NCBI RefSeq assembly: GCF_020171345.1
Contig: NZ_JAIUZM010000001.1
Coordinates: 1,054,001 to 1,118,000 of the forward strand
Reading direction: 5' to 3'
DNA from: Microbulbifer agarilyticus
GTDB taxonomy: Bacteria; Pseudomonadota; Gammaproteobacteria; Pseudomonadales; Cellvibrionaceae
Length of the DNA: 64,000 nucleotides
The first letter of the stretch is position 1, and the number at the start of each line of letters is the position of its first letter. The notes under the pieces were generated by a model. That model was given only the letters and a program-made list of their open reading frames with translations. It had not been told where the DNA came from and searched no databases. Positions 26,394-35,141 of the stretch are shown one piece after another. The position numbers and the translations under genes were made by a program.

Positions 26394-29293
26394 GTGTTTT
26401 ATTTTCACGCCCGCCCCGCAAACAATTACTCGCCCTCGCAGTGTGCGCCACCGCGGCGCTGAGTGGCTGCGCCGGCTATGTGGATAACAGCAAGACCCTG
26501 GGGGACCTGCCAGCCGCAGCGCTACCACCAGAACCCTTGGTCGCAATGCCCAAGCTGGAAATTCCCGCACTGATTCACAGCTACCAGAAAGCCCTGTCCT
26601 CACAACAGGACCCCAAGACCCGCCGCCAGATCCAGCTGCGCCTGGCGGATCTTGAAATGGAACGCCTGGAACAGCTGCAGGAAGACAACCCGGAAATGGC
26701 CGTGGCGTACGCCGAGGCCGTGCGCCATTACGAAGCGCTGCTGGAAACCTCCGCCGACGATGACTACCTGGCCTATCGCCTGGCACGCGCCCGCAGCCTT
26801 GATGGCAATACACCGGGCGCCCTCGATGCACTGGAAACGATTGTTCAGCGCAACCCGGAATCGCCGTTTATTGCCGAGGCGCTGTTCCGCCGTGGCGAAG
26901 CTGCCTTTGGGCGCAAGCAGTACCGGGCCGCAGAGCGCGATTTTGCCGAAGTGCTGTCCCAGGGTGATACGCCCTTTGCGCGCAACGCCCGCTACATGCT
27001 TGGCTGGAGCCAATTCAAAGACGCACGCTACAAGGCCGCCAGCGAAACCTTCCTGACGCTGATGGATGACCTGCTGGCGGAGAACGGTGAAGAGCAAAAA
27101 CTTCTCGGCCAGCTGGATAAGGGTGAGCGTCGCCTGGCCAACGACACCCTGCGGGTACTGGCGCTGGGCTTCAACTACCTGGGCGGTGCCGAGGTTATCG
27201 AGTCCTTTGTATCTGACAAAGGTCCGCGCTCTTACCACCACCTGCTGTACCGCGGCCTGGGTAACTGGTATGCGGAAACCGAGCGCTATCGGGATGGTGC
27301 ACAAACCTTCCTGACTTTCGCTTCACGATATCCACAAACGGACGAAGCACCGCAGATGCATGTGCGTGCGGTGGAGATATTGCAACAGGGCAATTTCCCC
27401 AGTGAAGTGATACCGGCCAAACGGGACTTTGTTACGCGGTACGGCAGCCGCAGCGGTTACTGGCAAACTGCCGACGATGCCAAGCGCCATTTGATCAGGA
27501 CTCATCTGAAACCCTGGCTGGAAGAGCTAGCTCGCTTTGATCACGCCCGCGCCCAAGCCCTGGCAAAAGAAGCACAGAACCCGAAGAATCGCGGCAAGGC
27601 CGCGGTCCGGGCCAAGCAACAATCGCGCGAAGCTTTTATCGCTGCGGCCACGCTGTATCGGGAGTTTACCGATACCTTCCCGGACGACCCGAAAATCCCA
27701 GAACTCACCTTCCTGATGGCGGAAAGTCTGAACGAGGCTGGGCAGTATGCGCAGGCATTTGGTGCATACCGTCACGTGGCCTGGGGCATCTCCAAGGAAA
27801 CCGGCACGCCGCCCCCACAAGCCACCGAAGCTGGTTATGCGGCGATCCTCATGGCCGGGCGTGTTTATGATGCCGAAAAGCAAATCAACAACAACGAAGA
27901 ACAGGCTAACCTCTGGCTGGACCTGAAAACCGAAAGCAGCCTGCGTTTTGCCGACAGCTGGTCGCAGGATCCCCGCGCGCTACCGGCACAGCTGGATGCG
28001 GCCCACAACCTGTTTGCCCAGTACCGTCATCAGGAAACCATCGATGCGGCCATCAAGGCGGCAGGCTGGCAGCCACCGCCCACCCCCAAACAGCGCCGCA
28101 GCATCTTGCTGTTACTCGGTCACAGCCAGTTTGAAACAGAAAACTACCCGGCGGCAGAACTGGCCTATGCCCAGTTGCTTGCCGGTATGGCCAGCGACGA
28201 TCCAGACTACATCAGCACGCGCGACCGCTTGCAGTCTTCGATCTATAAACAGGCGGAAGTGATTCTGAGCCAGGTTCTACTGACCACCAACAGCATGGAA
28301 TTCGTGGCCCCCACGGAAGAAGCCATCGAGTTACTGTTGCGGGTACGTGAAAGTGGCCGCTCCGCGATCGCCGCAACCGCGCAATACGATGCGATTAACC
28401 AGCTGATGCGCCTGGAGCGTTGGCCGCGCGCGCACACCGAGCTGGTGGATTTCCGCACGTTTTATCCACAGCACGCGTTGACGCCGACACTGACCGCTAA
28501 AGCCGTGGTGATGTATCAAGGTATGGACCTTCCGGAAGCCGCCGCCAAAGAACTACTGGTGTTGGCTAAAACAGACAGTGACTCGAACGTTCGCCGCGAC
28601 TCGCTGTACCTGGCCGCAGAACAGTTTGAAGTTGCCGGCAACCGCGGACGCGCCATCGACGCGTATCGTCAGTATGCCCGCGACTGGCGCGAACCTGCGT
28701 TGCAAAACCTGGAAGCCCAACATCAGCTGGTCACCCTGTACGGCAAAGCCGGCGATCAGTCCGCGCGCAATCAATGGTTGCAGAGCCTGGCGAGCAACAA
28801 GGTCTCCGAGCCGCGCGGCCGCTATCTCGCCGCTTTTGCGCAAAACGAACTGGCGGACCAGAGCTTTGCGCGTTTCGAGCGCCTGGCACTGACCTTGCCG
28901 CTGAAACAAAGCCTGCGCAATAAAAAGCAGGCGATGGAAACGACCGTTGCGGACTACAAGAAAGTACTGGAATTTGGTATTGCCGAATTCACCACCGCCG
29001 CCAACTATCGCCTGGCAGAAGTTTATCGCCAATTGAGCCGCGACCTGATGGACTCGCAACGCCCCAATGGCCTGAATCCGCTGGAACTCGAGCAGTATGA
29101 AATCCTGCTGGAAGAACAGGCCTATCCGTTCGAGGAAAAAGCCATCGAACTGCATGAGGCCAACATCAAGCGCACTGCCGATGGCGTCTACGACGAGTGG
29201 ATCAAGAACAGCTTCTCTTCACTGGAAAACCTGCTCCCCGCCCGTTACCGCAAACCCGAATCAACTGTGGAGTGGAGCGATGCAGCGTATTAA
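26390..29293 (+). CDS. Large TPR lipoprotein
   Basis: The 967-residue protein begins with GTG overlapping the previous stop. It has a lipobox (AALSGC, Cys27) and at least a dozen TPR-like repeats spread over the chain (DALETIVQRNPESPFIAEALFR, GEAAFGRKQYRAAERDFAEV, GQYAQAFGAYRHVAWG, YPAAELAYAQLLAG, NRGRAIDAYRQYARDW). It should be a lipid-anchored periplasmic scaffold. It is the largest protein of the unit. A comparison with GltE/GltD-type TPR proteins of gliding bacteria is suggested by the neighbours (TolQ, two TolR-like, AgmX) rather than by sequence identity that I can measure. Confidence 0.85.
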   Translation: MSVLFSRPPRKQLLALAVCATAALSGCAGYVDNSKTLGDLPAAALPPEPLVAMPKLEIPALIHSYQKALSSQQDPKTRRQIQLRLADLEMERLEQLQEDNPEMAVAYAEAVRHYEALLETSADDDYLAYRLARARSLDGNTPGALDALETIVQRNPESPFIAEALFRRGEAAFGRKQYRAAERDFAEVLSQGDTPFARNARYMLGWSQFKDARYKAASETFLTLMDDLLAENGEEQKLLGQLDKGERRLANDTLRVLALGFNYLGGAEVIESFVSDKGPRSYHHLLYRGLGNWYAETERYRDGAQTFLTFASRYPQTDEAPQMHVRAVEILQQGNFPSEVIPAKRDFVTRYGSRSGYWQTADDAKRHLIRTHLKPWLEELARFDHARAQALAKEAQNPKNRGKAAVRAKQQSREAFIAAATLYREFTDTFPDDPKIPELTFLMAESLNEAGQYAQAFGAYRHVAWGISKETGTPPPQATEAGYAAILMAGRVYDAEKQINNNEEQANLWLDLKTESSLRFADSWSQDPRALPAQLDAAHNLFAQYRHQETIDAAIKAAGWQPPPTPKQRRSILLLLGHSQFETENYPAAELAYAQLLAGMASDDPDYISTRDRLQSSIYKQAEVILSQVLLTTNSMEFVAPTEEAIELLLRVRESGRSAIAATAQYDAINQLMRLERWPRAHTELVDFRTFYPQHALTPTLTAKAVVMYQGMDLPEAAAKELLVLAKTDSDSNVRRDSLYLAAEQFEVAGNRGRAIDAYRQYARDWREPALQNLEAQHQLVTLYGKAGDQSARNQWLQSLASNKVSEPRGRYLAAFAQNELADQSFARFERLALTLPLKQSLRNKKQAMETTVADYKKVLEFGIAEFTTAANYRLAEVYRQLSRDLMDSQRPNGLNPLELEQYEILLEEQAYPFEEKAIELHEANIKRTADGVYDEWIKNSFSSLENLLPARYRKPESTVEWSDAAY

Positions 29294-29936
29294 TCGCAAC
29301 CTGCGTACAGGTGCAGCCTTGTGTGCACTGAGCGCACTACTACTCAGTGCCTGCGCCAGCAACCCGGGTGCGCCCGATGAAGGTGCAGCGCCCCAGACAA
29401 CGGCCGACGGTGAATCGAGCAAACGAATTGCCACACCCAACCCTTATCTGAGCGAAGCACCCGGCATCCCCTCTGGTGCCCAACAGGCACTGGCGAACGC
29501 CCGCGGCCACTTCGAACAGCAACAGTTTGCTGCGGCGGAAACCGAGCTCCAGCAAGTGCTAAGCCAGTGGCCGGAACTTTCCGGTGCGTGGCTCAACCTG
29601 GCAAAAGTACAGCTGAAACTGGAACAACCGGAGCAGGCGGAGCAAAGCCTGCAACAAGCGGTCACCGCCAACGCAAAAAATGTGTTTGCCTGGAACTCGC
29701 TTGGCGTATTGCTGCGCGATCAGGGCCGCTTTGACGAAGCCCGCGAAGCGTATCAGAGCGCGCTGAACCAGTGGCCAGATTTCGCCATGGGCCATCGCAA
29801 TCTGGGAATTCTCTTCGACCTCTACCTGCACAAACCGGAACAGGCTTTGCATCACTACCGCGAAGCGCAGGCACTGGAGGCAGAGGAAGATCGGATGCTG
29901 AAAGGCTGGATTATGGATCTGGAGCGCAGACTGTAG
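29280..29936 (+). CDS. Small TPR lipoprotein
   Basis: The 218-residue protein has a lipobox (LLLSAC, Cys25), a Pro/Thr/Ser-rich linker, and three to four TPRs (about 65-200: GHFEQQQFAAAETELQQVL, SGAWLNLAKVQLKLEQPEQAE, NVFAWNSLGVLLRDQGRFDEA, HRNLGILFDLYLHKPEQAL). The ATG at 29280 lies inside the end of the preceding gene (14 bases of overlap); the longer reading is out-of-frame read-through of that gene. This is a PilF/NlpI-like size and layout, so it may help to place a partner in the outer membrane. Confidence 0.88.
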   Translation: MQRINRNLRTGAALCALSALLLSACASNPGAPDEGAAPQTTADGESSKRIATPNPYLSEAPGIPSGAQQALANARGHFEQQQFAAAETELQQVLSQWPELSGAWLNLAKVQLKLEQPEQAEQSLQQAVTANAKNVFAWNSLGVLLRDQGRFDEAREAYQSALNQWPDFAMGHRNLGILFDLYLHKPEQALHHYREAQALEAEEDRMLKGWIMDLERRL

Positions 29937-30236
29937 ATGAAATCGATCAAACGTGTCCGCTTACTGACCGCTGCCGTTACCTGCACCCTTACCGTCTTTT
30001 CAGGGGCTGCACTGGCGCAGGACGATGACGGTGATGTTATTTCACTGGAGTCGACCATTGTCGGCAGCCAGGAGCAGCCGAAAGTGTTGTATATCATTCC
30101 CTGGAAACAGGCCACTAGTCTGGAAAAGATCGAGAGCACACTGCCCAACGCAATTACCCACAGTTTCCAACACCAGGAATACTCGGAATTGCACAGGGAA
30201 ATTAAGTTGCTCAAGGCGGCAGACGAGGAAGAATAA
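29937..30236 (+). CDS. Small secreted protein of unknown function
   Basis: The 99-residue protein has a signal peptide (KRVRLLTAAVTCTLTVFSGAALA) followed by an acidic patch (QDDDGDVISLES), a strand-like segment (PKVLYIIPWKQA) and a charged helix (HREIKLLKAADEEE). It starts directly after the stop of the TPR lipoprotein gene (no spacing), so it is translationally coupled to it. No family recognised; presumably a small part of the same complex. Confidence 0.8.
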   Translation: MKSIKRVRLLTAAVTCTLTVFSGAALAQDDDGDVISLESTIVGSQEQPKVLYIIPWKQATSLEKIESTLPNAITHSFQHQEYSELHREIKLLKAADEEE

Positions 30237-30336
30237 ATGGGCACTGCTCATCCAAAGATACTAGTGTCCAAATTAATTTTTTAGAAACACATACAACTTA
30301 ATCACAACAAAAATCTTTACGTCCCGGAGATTTACC

Positions 30337-31023
30337 ATGGAGTTTTTCAACACACTGCTGCGCTTTTTCCAAAATGGCGGCGCCTTTATGTATCCCATCG
30401 CACTGGTGCTGGTCATCGGCATTGTGCTGATTGTGGAGCGCTGGGTTTTCCTGTCCCGCGCCAAGTTCGCCAACCGACGCGCTTATGGCCAGGTTCTGCC
30501 GATGATGCAGCAGCGTAACTTCGCCGCCGCGCTCAAGTTCGCCCAGGGCGAAAAAGCCCCGGTAGGCAAGATCGTTGCCGCCGGTATCAGCACCGCCCAG
30601 CACGCGCGCAAAGATGAAAACATTGCGATGGCCATCGAAGAGAGCATTCTCGAAGCGGTGCCGCGCCTGGAAAAGCGCACCAACTACCTGGCCACCCTGG
30701 CCAACATCGCTACGCTACTCGGTCTGCTGGGTACCATTATCGGCCTGATCGCGGCGTTCACCGCGGTAGCCAATGCCGACCCATCAGAAAAAGCCACCAT
30801 GCTGTCTTCCAGTATTTCGGTAGCGATGAACACCACCGCCTTCGGCCTGATCTCCGCCATTCCGCTGCTGCTGGCTTACTCCATGCTGCAGAACAAAACC
30901 AACGAGATCATCGACAGCCTGGAAATGGCCGGCGTGAAGTTTCTTAACCTGATTACCCTGACCCGCGGTCAAAAAGCGGAAGCGGCGGCGCGCCCTGCGG
31001 CCAAAGCCGGTGCACCGGCTTAA
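30337..31023 (+). CDS. MotA/TolQ/ExbB proton-channel protein
   Basis: The 228-residue protein has three membrane helices (about 16-36, 125-150, 165-185). It shows the family motifs EESILEAVPRLEKRTNYLATLANIATLLGLLG-type helix with GTIIGLIAAFT, and the third helix with NTTAFGLISAIPLLL. These Thr/Ser residues line the proton path in TolQ, ExbB and MotA. With the two ExbD-like proteins that follow it forms the motor. In Myxococcus the equivalent role in gliding is played by AglR. Ribosome-binding site GGAG 9 bases before ATG. Confidence 0.94.
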   Translation: MEFFNTLLRFFQNGGAFMYPIALVLVIGIVLIVERWVFLSRAKFANRRAYGQVLPMMQQRNFAAALKFAQGEKAPVGKIVAAGISTAQHARKDENIAMAIEESILEAVPRLEKRTNYLATLANIATLLGLLGTIIGLIAAFTAVANADPSEKATMLSSSISVAMNTTAFGLISAIPLLLAYSMLQNKTNEIIDSLEMAGVKFLNLITLTRGQKAEAAARPAAKAGAPA

Positions 31024-31075
31024 TCGCCCTAAGCGCTAGACCCGACAACGTTAAGAACGAGAACAAGAGAGAGCC

Positions 31076-31615
31076 ATGGCTATCCGACGCAGGCTGGAAA
31101 CCGACCCGGATCTGGACATCACCTCTTTTATGAGCCTGATGACCGTTCTGGTACCGGTATTGCTTCTGAATATGGTGTTTTCCCATATCTCCGTACTGAA
31201 CCTCAACCTGCCAGGACTGAGTGATGCCAGTGCGGCGGAGCAGAAAGAAAATCAACAGCTGGAAATGGTGCTGCGCGCCGAATACATCGACATCAACTAT
31301 CCGGCGGGCATTCGTGTGAAGCGAATTCCCAACCGGGACGGTGCGCCGGATTTGAAGCTGGTGTCTGACGTGTTGCAGGAAATCAAACGCGCCCTGCGGG
31401 ATAAGGACATCGACAAGAAAGATGTGGTAATTCTCTCTGAACCGGGGACCTCATACCGTACGCTGGTGAGCGCCATGGACACCGCGCGTTCTTTCCGTGC
31501 GGTGGTTGCGGCTTCCGTAGTGGACGCGGAGCTGTTTCCACAGATTTCCCTCGGCGACGCGCCCCAACAGGGTGACGCAGCGCAGGACAAGCAGCTGGCA
31601 GGCAACGCATTATGA
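31076..31615 (+). CDS. ExbD/TolR-like protein lacking the membrane aspartate
   Basis: The 179-residue protein has one N-terminal membrane helix (about 16-36) and a periplasmic domain, the TolR/ExbD layout. Aligning LDITSFMSLMTVLVP with the second copy (LNLVSLMDIFTILVF) puts Ser20 where ExbD and TolR carry the proton-binding Asp. The helix also contains Pro27. This subunit is therefore probably unable to carry protons and may serve as the structural partner in a heterodimer. Its end overlaps the next gene by 4 bases. Confidence 0.88.
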   Translation: MAIRRRLETDPDLDITSFMSLMTVLVPVLLLNMVFSHISVLNLNLPGLSDASAAEQKENQQLEMVLRAEYIDINYPAGIRVKRIPNRDGAPDLKLVSDVLQEIKRALRDKDIDKKDVVILSEPGTSYRTLVSAMDTARSFRAVVAASVVDAELFPQISLGDAPQQGDAAQDKQLAGNAL

Positions 31616-32133
31616 AAGCGACGATCGGCGGCAAGCTGAAAGGGCGCAAACAGCGCCGGCATAAAGAAACAAAACTGAATCTGGTATCCCTGATGGATAT
31701 CTTCACCATCCTGGTATTTTTCCTGCTGGTGAACTCCTCCGATGTGGAAGTACTGCAGACGGACAAGACCATCAAACTGCCGGAATCCACCTCCACCCAG
31801 AAGCCGGAAACCACCACGGTAGTGCGCGTGAATGGCGACCAGCTGATGGTAGGCAACCGTATGATTGCCATGGTTGCGGACATCTCCGCAGACCAGGAGC
31901 AGATCGAACCACTGCTGAACGAGCTGAAGTACCTCGCCAGCCGCGCGGAACCCCTGCCGGAAGAGAAAAAGGAGCTGGGGCGCCCGGTGACCATCATGGG
32001 TGACGAAGAGGTTCCCTATGCGCTGTTAAAGCAGATCATGAACACCTGTGCGGCGGCAGACTACCGGGATATCGATCTGGCGGTTACCCAGACAGCACCG
32101 CAGGACCCGGCGGCACCCGCCGCTGGCCAGTAA
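31612..32133 (+). CDS. ExbD/TolR-like protein with membrane Asp29
   Basis: The 173-residue protein has a very basic N-terminus (KLKGRKQRRHKETK), one membrane helix (about 24-42) with the conserved Asp29 in LNLVSLMDIFTILVF, and a periplasmic domain ending in an Ala/Pro-rich tail. Asp29 is the likely proton carrier of the motor. It is paired with the Asp-less copy just upstream, like the AglQ/AglS pair of Myxococcus in gene order but not in residue conservation. Confidence 0.92.
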   Translation: MKATIGGKLKGRKQRRHKETKLNLVSLMDIFTILVFFLLVNSSDVEVLQTDKTIKLPESTSTQKPETTTVVRVNGDQLMVGNRMIAMVADISADQEQIEPLLNELKYLASRAEPLPEEKKELGRPVTIMGDEEVPYALLKQIMNTCAAADYRDIDLAVTQTAPQDPAAPAAGQ

Positions 32134-32145
32134 GGAGGCATGCAG

Positions 32146-33165
32146 ATGACACCAGCCTCCCCAGCAAGCGGCCGCGCGGCTTTAATGCCGTGGCACTACT
32201 ACAACTCGAAACTCCCCTGGGCCTCCACAGAAGAGGAAGACCAGCGATTTGGCAAGTTCCTGCGCTCCGGTTTTATCGCGTTCGCGGTACTCGGTGCGCT
32301 GTTCACGTTTATTCCGGCCCCGGAACTGACCCGTGAGCAAAAAGAACAGCTGCCACCGCAGTTGGCACGGGTTATCCTCGAGAAAAAAGAGCTACCAAAG
32401 CCGGTGGAAAAGCCCAAGCCAAAGCCGGTAGAGAAAAAGGTTGAGAAGCCCAAGGAAGTTAAAAAAGAAAAACCCAAACCGGTGGAAAAACCCAAGCCAA
32501 AACCGATCAAGACCGTTAAGCCGAAACCCCTGAGTGAAAAGGCCCCGGCAGCAGAGGTTGCCAAGGCGCGGGAAAAGGCGGCAAACAGCGGCCTCATGCA
32601 GCTGCAGGACGACCTGATGGATATGCGCGATAGTCTCGACGTATCCCAGGTGGCCAACGCCAACTCCCTGGCGAGCGGCGCAGCCAATGCGCAGAAGATT
32701 GATCGCTCGATGATCAGCGATAAATCGAAGACGGCCAGCGGCGGTATCAATACCGGACAGCTCAGCCGCAATACCGGCGGTTCCGCACTGTCTGGCCGCG
32801 AAACTACCCAGGTGGAAGTGGCGGAAGCGACTGCGGCGGCCGAGTCCAGCGGCAAACAGGCGCGTCGTGAACGCGGCTCGCGCGGTGAGGAGTCCATCCG
32901 CCAGGTTATGGAAGCCAACAAGGGCGCGATCTTTGCGATCTACAACCGCGCCCTCCGCCGCGATCCGACGTTGGCGGGCAAGGTTACCGTGAAGCTGGTG
33001 ATCGAGCCCAACGGGGTTATTTCAGCGGTAACGCTGGTGAGCAGTGAGCTGGAGAACGCGGATCTGGAGCGCAAGTTGCTCGCGCGCATTCGCCTGATCA
33101 ATTTCGGCTCCGCCAACGTGGAAAAATCCACCCTCAACTACTCCATCGACTTCCTGCCTTCTTAA
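32146..33165 (+). CDS. AgmX/PglI-type TonB-like energy transducer
   Basis: The 339-residue protein has one membrane helix (about 38-58, FIAFAVLGALFTFIP). A long Pro/Lys region follows (EKPKPKPVEKKVEKPKEVKK and on, about 75-130), then a low-complexity stretch and a C-terminal AgmX/TonB-like domain (about 250-339: SIRQVMEANKGAIFAIYNRAL, GKVTVKLVIEPNG, STLNYSIDFLPS). The Shine-Dalgarno AGGAGG at 32133-32138 is 7 bases from the ATG at 32146 but only 1 base from that at 32140, so I take 32146. It should transmit motor energy from the TolQR-like complex to outer parts. Confidence 0.92.
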   Translation: MTPASPASGRAALMPWHYYNSKLPWASTEEEDQRFGKFLRSGFIAFAVLGALFTFIPAPELTREQKEQLPPQLARVILEKKELPKPVEKPKPKPVEKKVEKPKEVKKEKPKPVEKPKPKPIKTVKPKPLSEKAPAAEVAKAREKAANSGLMQLQDDLMDMRDSLDVSQVANANSLASGAANAQKIDRSMISDKSKTASGGINTGQLSRNTGGSALSGRETTQVEVAEATAAAESSGKQARRERGSRGEESIRQVMEANKGAIFAIYNRALRRDPTLAGKVTVKLVIEPNGVISAVTLVSSELENADLERKLLARIRLINFGSANVEKSTLNYSIDFLPS

Positions 33166-33376
33166 GCATTTAAAATTGCTATCGCCGGTGAGCTCCTGTT
33201 CCAATCTTGATCAGCGGGCTTACTGGCACTTCCTGCATCTTCTGCTCTTTAGTCGGTCACTACCTCGACTTTTTTCGATTCAGCATCAGAGCCCGTCCAT
33301 ACTTTCCTGTATTTTTTGACAGTTCAGAGTGTTTTTTCTGCCCTAAGTAGCAATTAGGATTGCAAGAAACGAGCAG

Positions 33377-33403
33377 GTTCTGGTACAAGTGTCCCACCAG
33401 AAC
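33377..33403. promoter_or_regulatory. Inverted repeat GTTCTGGT-N11-ACCAGAAC
   Basis: Perfect 8-base arms separated by 11 bases, directly next to the CRP-type box. Probably a binding site for a dimeric regulator, possibly one of the two LuxR proteins encoded downstream. The regulator is a guess. Confidence 0.6.
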
Positions 33404-33419
33404 TGTGACGACGTTCACA
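33404..33419. promoter_or_regulatory. Perfect CRP/Vfr-type box
   Basis: TGTGA-CGACGT-TCACA matches TGTGAN6TCACA in all ten conserved bases. TATAAA at 33421-33426 is a possible -10, which would place the box over the promoter (centre about -21) and suggest repression unless another start is used. The next gene starts at 33532. Confidence 0.7.
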
Positions 33420-33531
33420 ATATAAACTTGGATTGGCCGCCCGTTGCAGTAGGTAATTTTGTCGGGAATACCACAGGCCATACGTTGATTCCGTTGGGAT
33501 GTTTAGCGGGAAGGTAAAAGGGACAGCCACA

Positions 33532-34329
33532 ATGGCCACAGAAGAAAAAGAAAAAGCACCCGATACGGGCATGCTCACCGAAGTCTGGGAGCAGAGCGAT
33601 AATGTGTTCGCCAAGGGTAAGACCGACCTGAGCCGGGTACCGGTAGACGAACTCGTCGGGCGCGTGTTCAGCAATGGCCCCCATTACCATTACGTGTTTG
33701 ATCTGTTCGACCAGGAGCTGGTGTATGTAAGCCCGCTGGTGGAACAGGTCCACGACCTCAAAATCGGCGACATGACCTTCCAATCGATCCTGGACCAGAT
33801 TCATCCAGAAGATATGGATTTTGTCGCCAGCGCCGAGGCCACTGCCATACGCTTGCTGCAAGAGCGTATTGGTATGGATAAGGTCACCAGCTATAAAGTG
33901 TCCTACTGTTTCCGTTTTCGGGCAAAAGGTGGCGAGTACCGACTGTTCAATCATCAGTCTTTGGTTTTGGATACGGACAGCCATGGACGGATCAGTAAAG
34001 CACTGAATGTACATACGGATATTTCCCACCTGACGACGAAAAATAACTATCGCCTGTCCCTGATTGGCATGGACGGCGAGCCCTCCTTCATCAATCTGGA
34101 AGTGGACAACTACTCCAAGGCAGAACAGTCCAATCGACCAAGCTTTACCGAACGCGAGTTGTCGGTGATCCGACTGGTTTCAAAAGGACTCACCAGTGCC
34201 CAGATTGGTGAAGCCCTGTCGTTATCGGAATACACCATTAAGAACCACCGCAAGCGTATTCTGAAAAAGGCCGGCTGCCAGAACATGAGTCAGCTACTGG
34301 CGAATTGTGTGGGCGAAGGCGTGATTTGA
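33532..34329 (+). CDS. PAS-LuxR transcriptional regulator, copy 1
   Basis: The 265-residue protein has an N-terminal PAS-like sensor domain (about 35-180: HYHYVFDLFDQELVYVSPLVE, IHPEDMDFVASAEATAI, RLFNHQSLVLDTD) and a C-terminal LuxR helix-turn-helix (about 205-262: FTERELSVIRLVSKGLTSAQIG, SEYTIKNHRKRILKKAG). The start at 33532 is preceded by AGGGAC; the ATG at 33499 has no good ribosome-binding site. It overlaps the next gene by one base (TGATG) and is clearly its paralogue. No receiver domain, so it probably senses a ligand or redox state directly. Confidence 0.9.
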   Translation: MATEEKEKAPDTGMLTEVWEQSDNVFAKGKTDLSRVPVDELVGRVFSNGPHYHYVFDLFDQELVYVSPLVEQVHDLKIGDMTFQSILDQIHPEDMDFVASAEATAIRLLQERIGMDKVTSYKVSYCFRFRAKGGEYRLFNHQSLVLDTDSHGRISKALNVHTDISHLTTKNNYRLSLIGMDGEPSFINLEVDNYSKAEQSNRPSFTERELSVIRLVSKGLTSAQIGEALSLSEYTIKNHRKRILKKAGCQNMSQLLANCVGEGVI

Positions 34330-35141
34330 TGGATCTCCCCGTCAAGCTTCCTCCAAAGGAATTGGATGAATTGAGGGAATCGACCTACCCTGCCTGGCGG
34401 AAGGTTCCGGATCTTTTCGCCCGGCGGGATGTGGTGCAGCAGAGACTTGAGCTGGATCGTTTTATCAGCGCCTGCTTTAGCAGCGGTCCCTGTTATTACT
34501 ATGTGCTGGATTTTCTCAATCTCGACAAGCCCATGCTGGTTAGCCGAGAAATCGAATCGATTCTGGGGTTAGACGCGGAACACACAACGATCGAATCATT
34601 GCTTGACCGGGGACACCCGGAAGATATTCCGTTTGTCGCCAAGGCCCAAGAAACCGCATTCGCCATATTAAAAAACCAGCTCGGCATGGCGCGGGCCAAG
34701 GAATTTAAAATATCCTATAGTGGCCGACTGCGCGTTGCCGACGGCAGTTACAGACTGTTCAATCACCAGACCATCATCCTCGATACCAACAAACAATTTG
34801 GTATCGCCCGTACGCTGGGAATTCACACCGACATCAGTCACCTTGCCCAGCACGGCAGCCGCAAGCTTTCACTGCTGAATCTGCATGGCGGGGAAAACTA
34901 CCGCAATATTGACGTTTTCAACAATCCTGACCATTTCCTCGCCACCCCATCACTTTTCACTCGGCGGGAACTGGAAATTGTGGAACTGCTTGCGGAGGGA
35001 AAGACAAGCGCTGTCATCGGCGAGTTACTGGGAATTTCTGCGCATACGGTAAAAAACCACCGCAAAAACATCCTAAAAAAATCCGGCTGCAAGACGACAG
35101 GACAGTTGGTTTCGAAGTGTCTTAACGAAGGCCTGATATAG
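34329..35141 (+). CDS. PAS-LuxR transcriptional regulator, copy 2
   Basis: The 270-residue protein has the same architecture as the preceding gene: PAS (YYYVLDFLNLDKPMLVSREIE, GHPEDIPFVAKAQETAFAIL, RLFNHQTIILDTN, LGIHTDISHLA) and LuxR HTH (FTRRELEIVELLAEGKTSAVIG, SAHTVKNHRKNILKKSGC). The start ATG at 34329 shares the A of the previous stop; the reading from 34305 lies inside copy 1. The two may form homo- or heterodimers. Targets unknown; the proximity to the envelope machine makes it a candidate. Confidence 0.9.
   Translation: MDLPVKLPPKELDELRESTYPAWRKVPDLFARRDVVQQRLELDRFISACFSSGPCYYYVLDFLNLDKPMLVSREIESILGLDAEHTTIESLLDRGHPEDIPFVAKAQETAFAILKNQLGMARAKEFKISYSGRLRVADGSYRLFNHQTIILDTNKQFGIARTLGIHTDISHLAQHGSRKLSLLNLHGGENYRNIDVFNNPDHFLATPSLFTRRELEIVELLAEGKTSAVIGELLGISAHTVKNHRKNILKKSGCKTTGQLVSKCLNEGLI

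Larger units (their letters stand above)
33166..33531. other. Intergenic region, 366 bases
   Basis: It separates the envelope-machine unit from the LuxR pair. It holds the inverted repeat and CRP-type box described separately. TTGACA at 33316-33321 has no suitable -10 at 16-18 bases. No gene seen. Confidence 0.6.
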
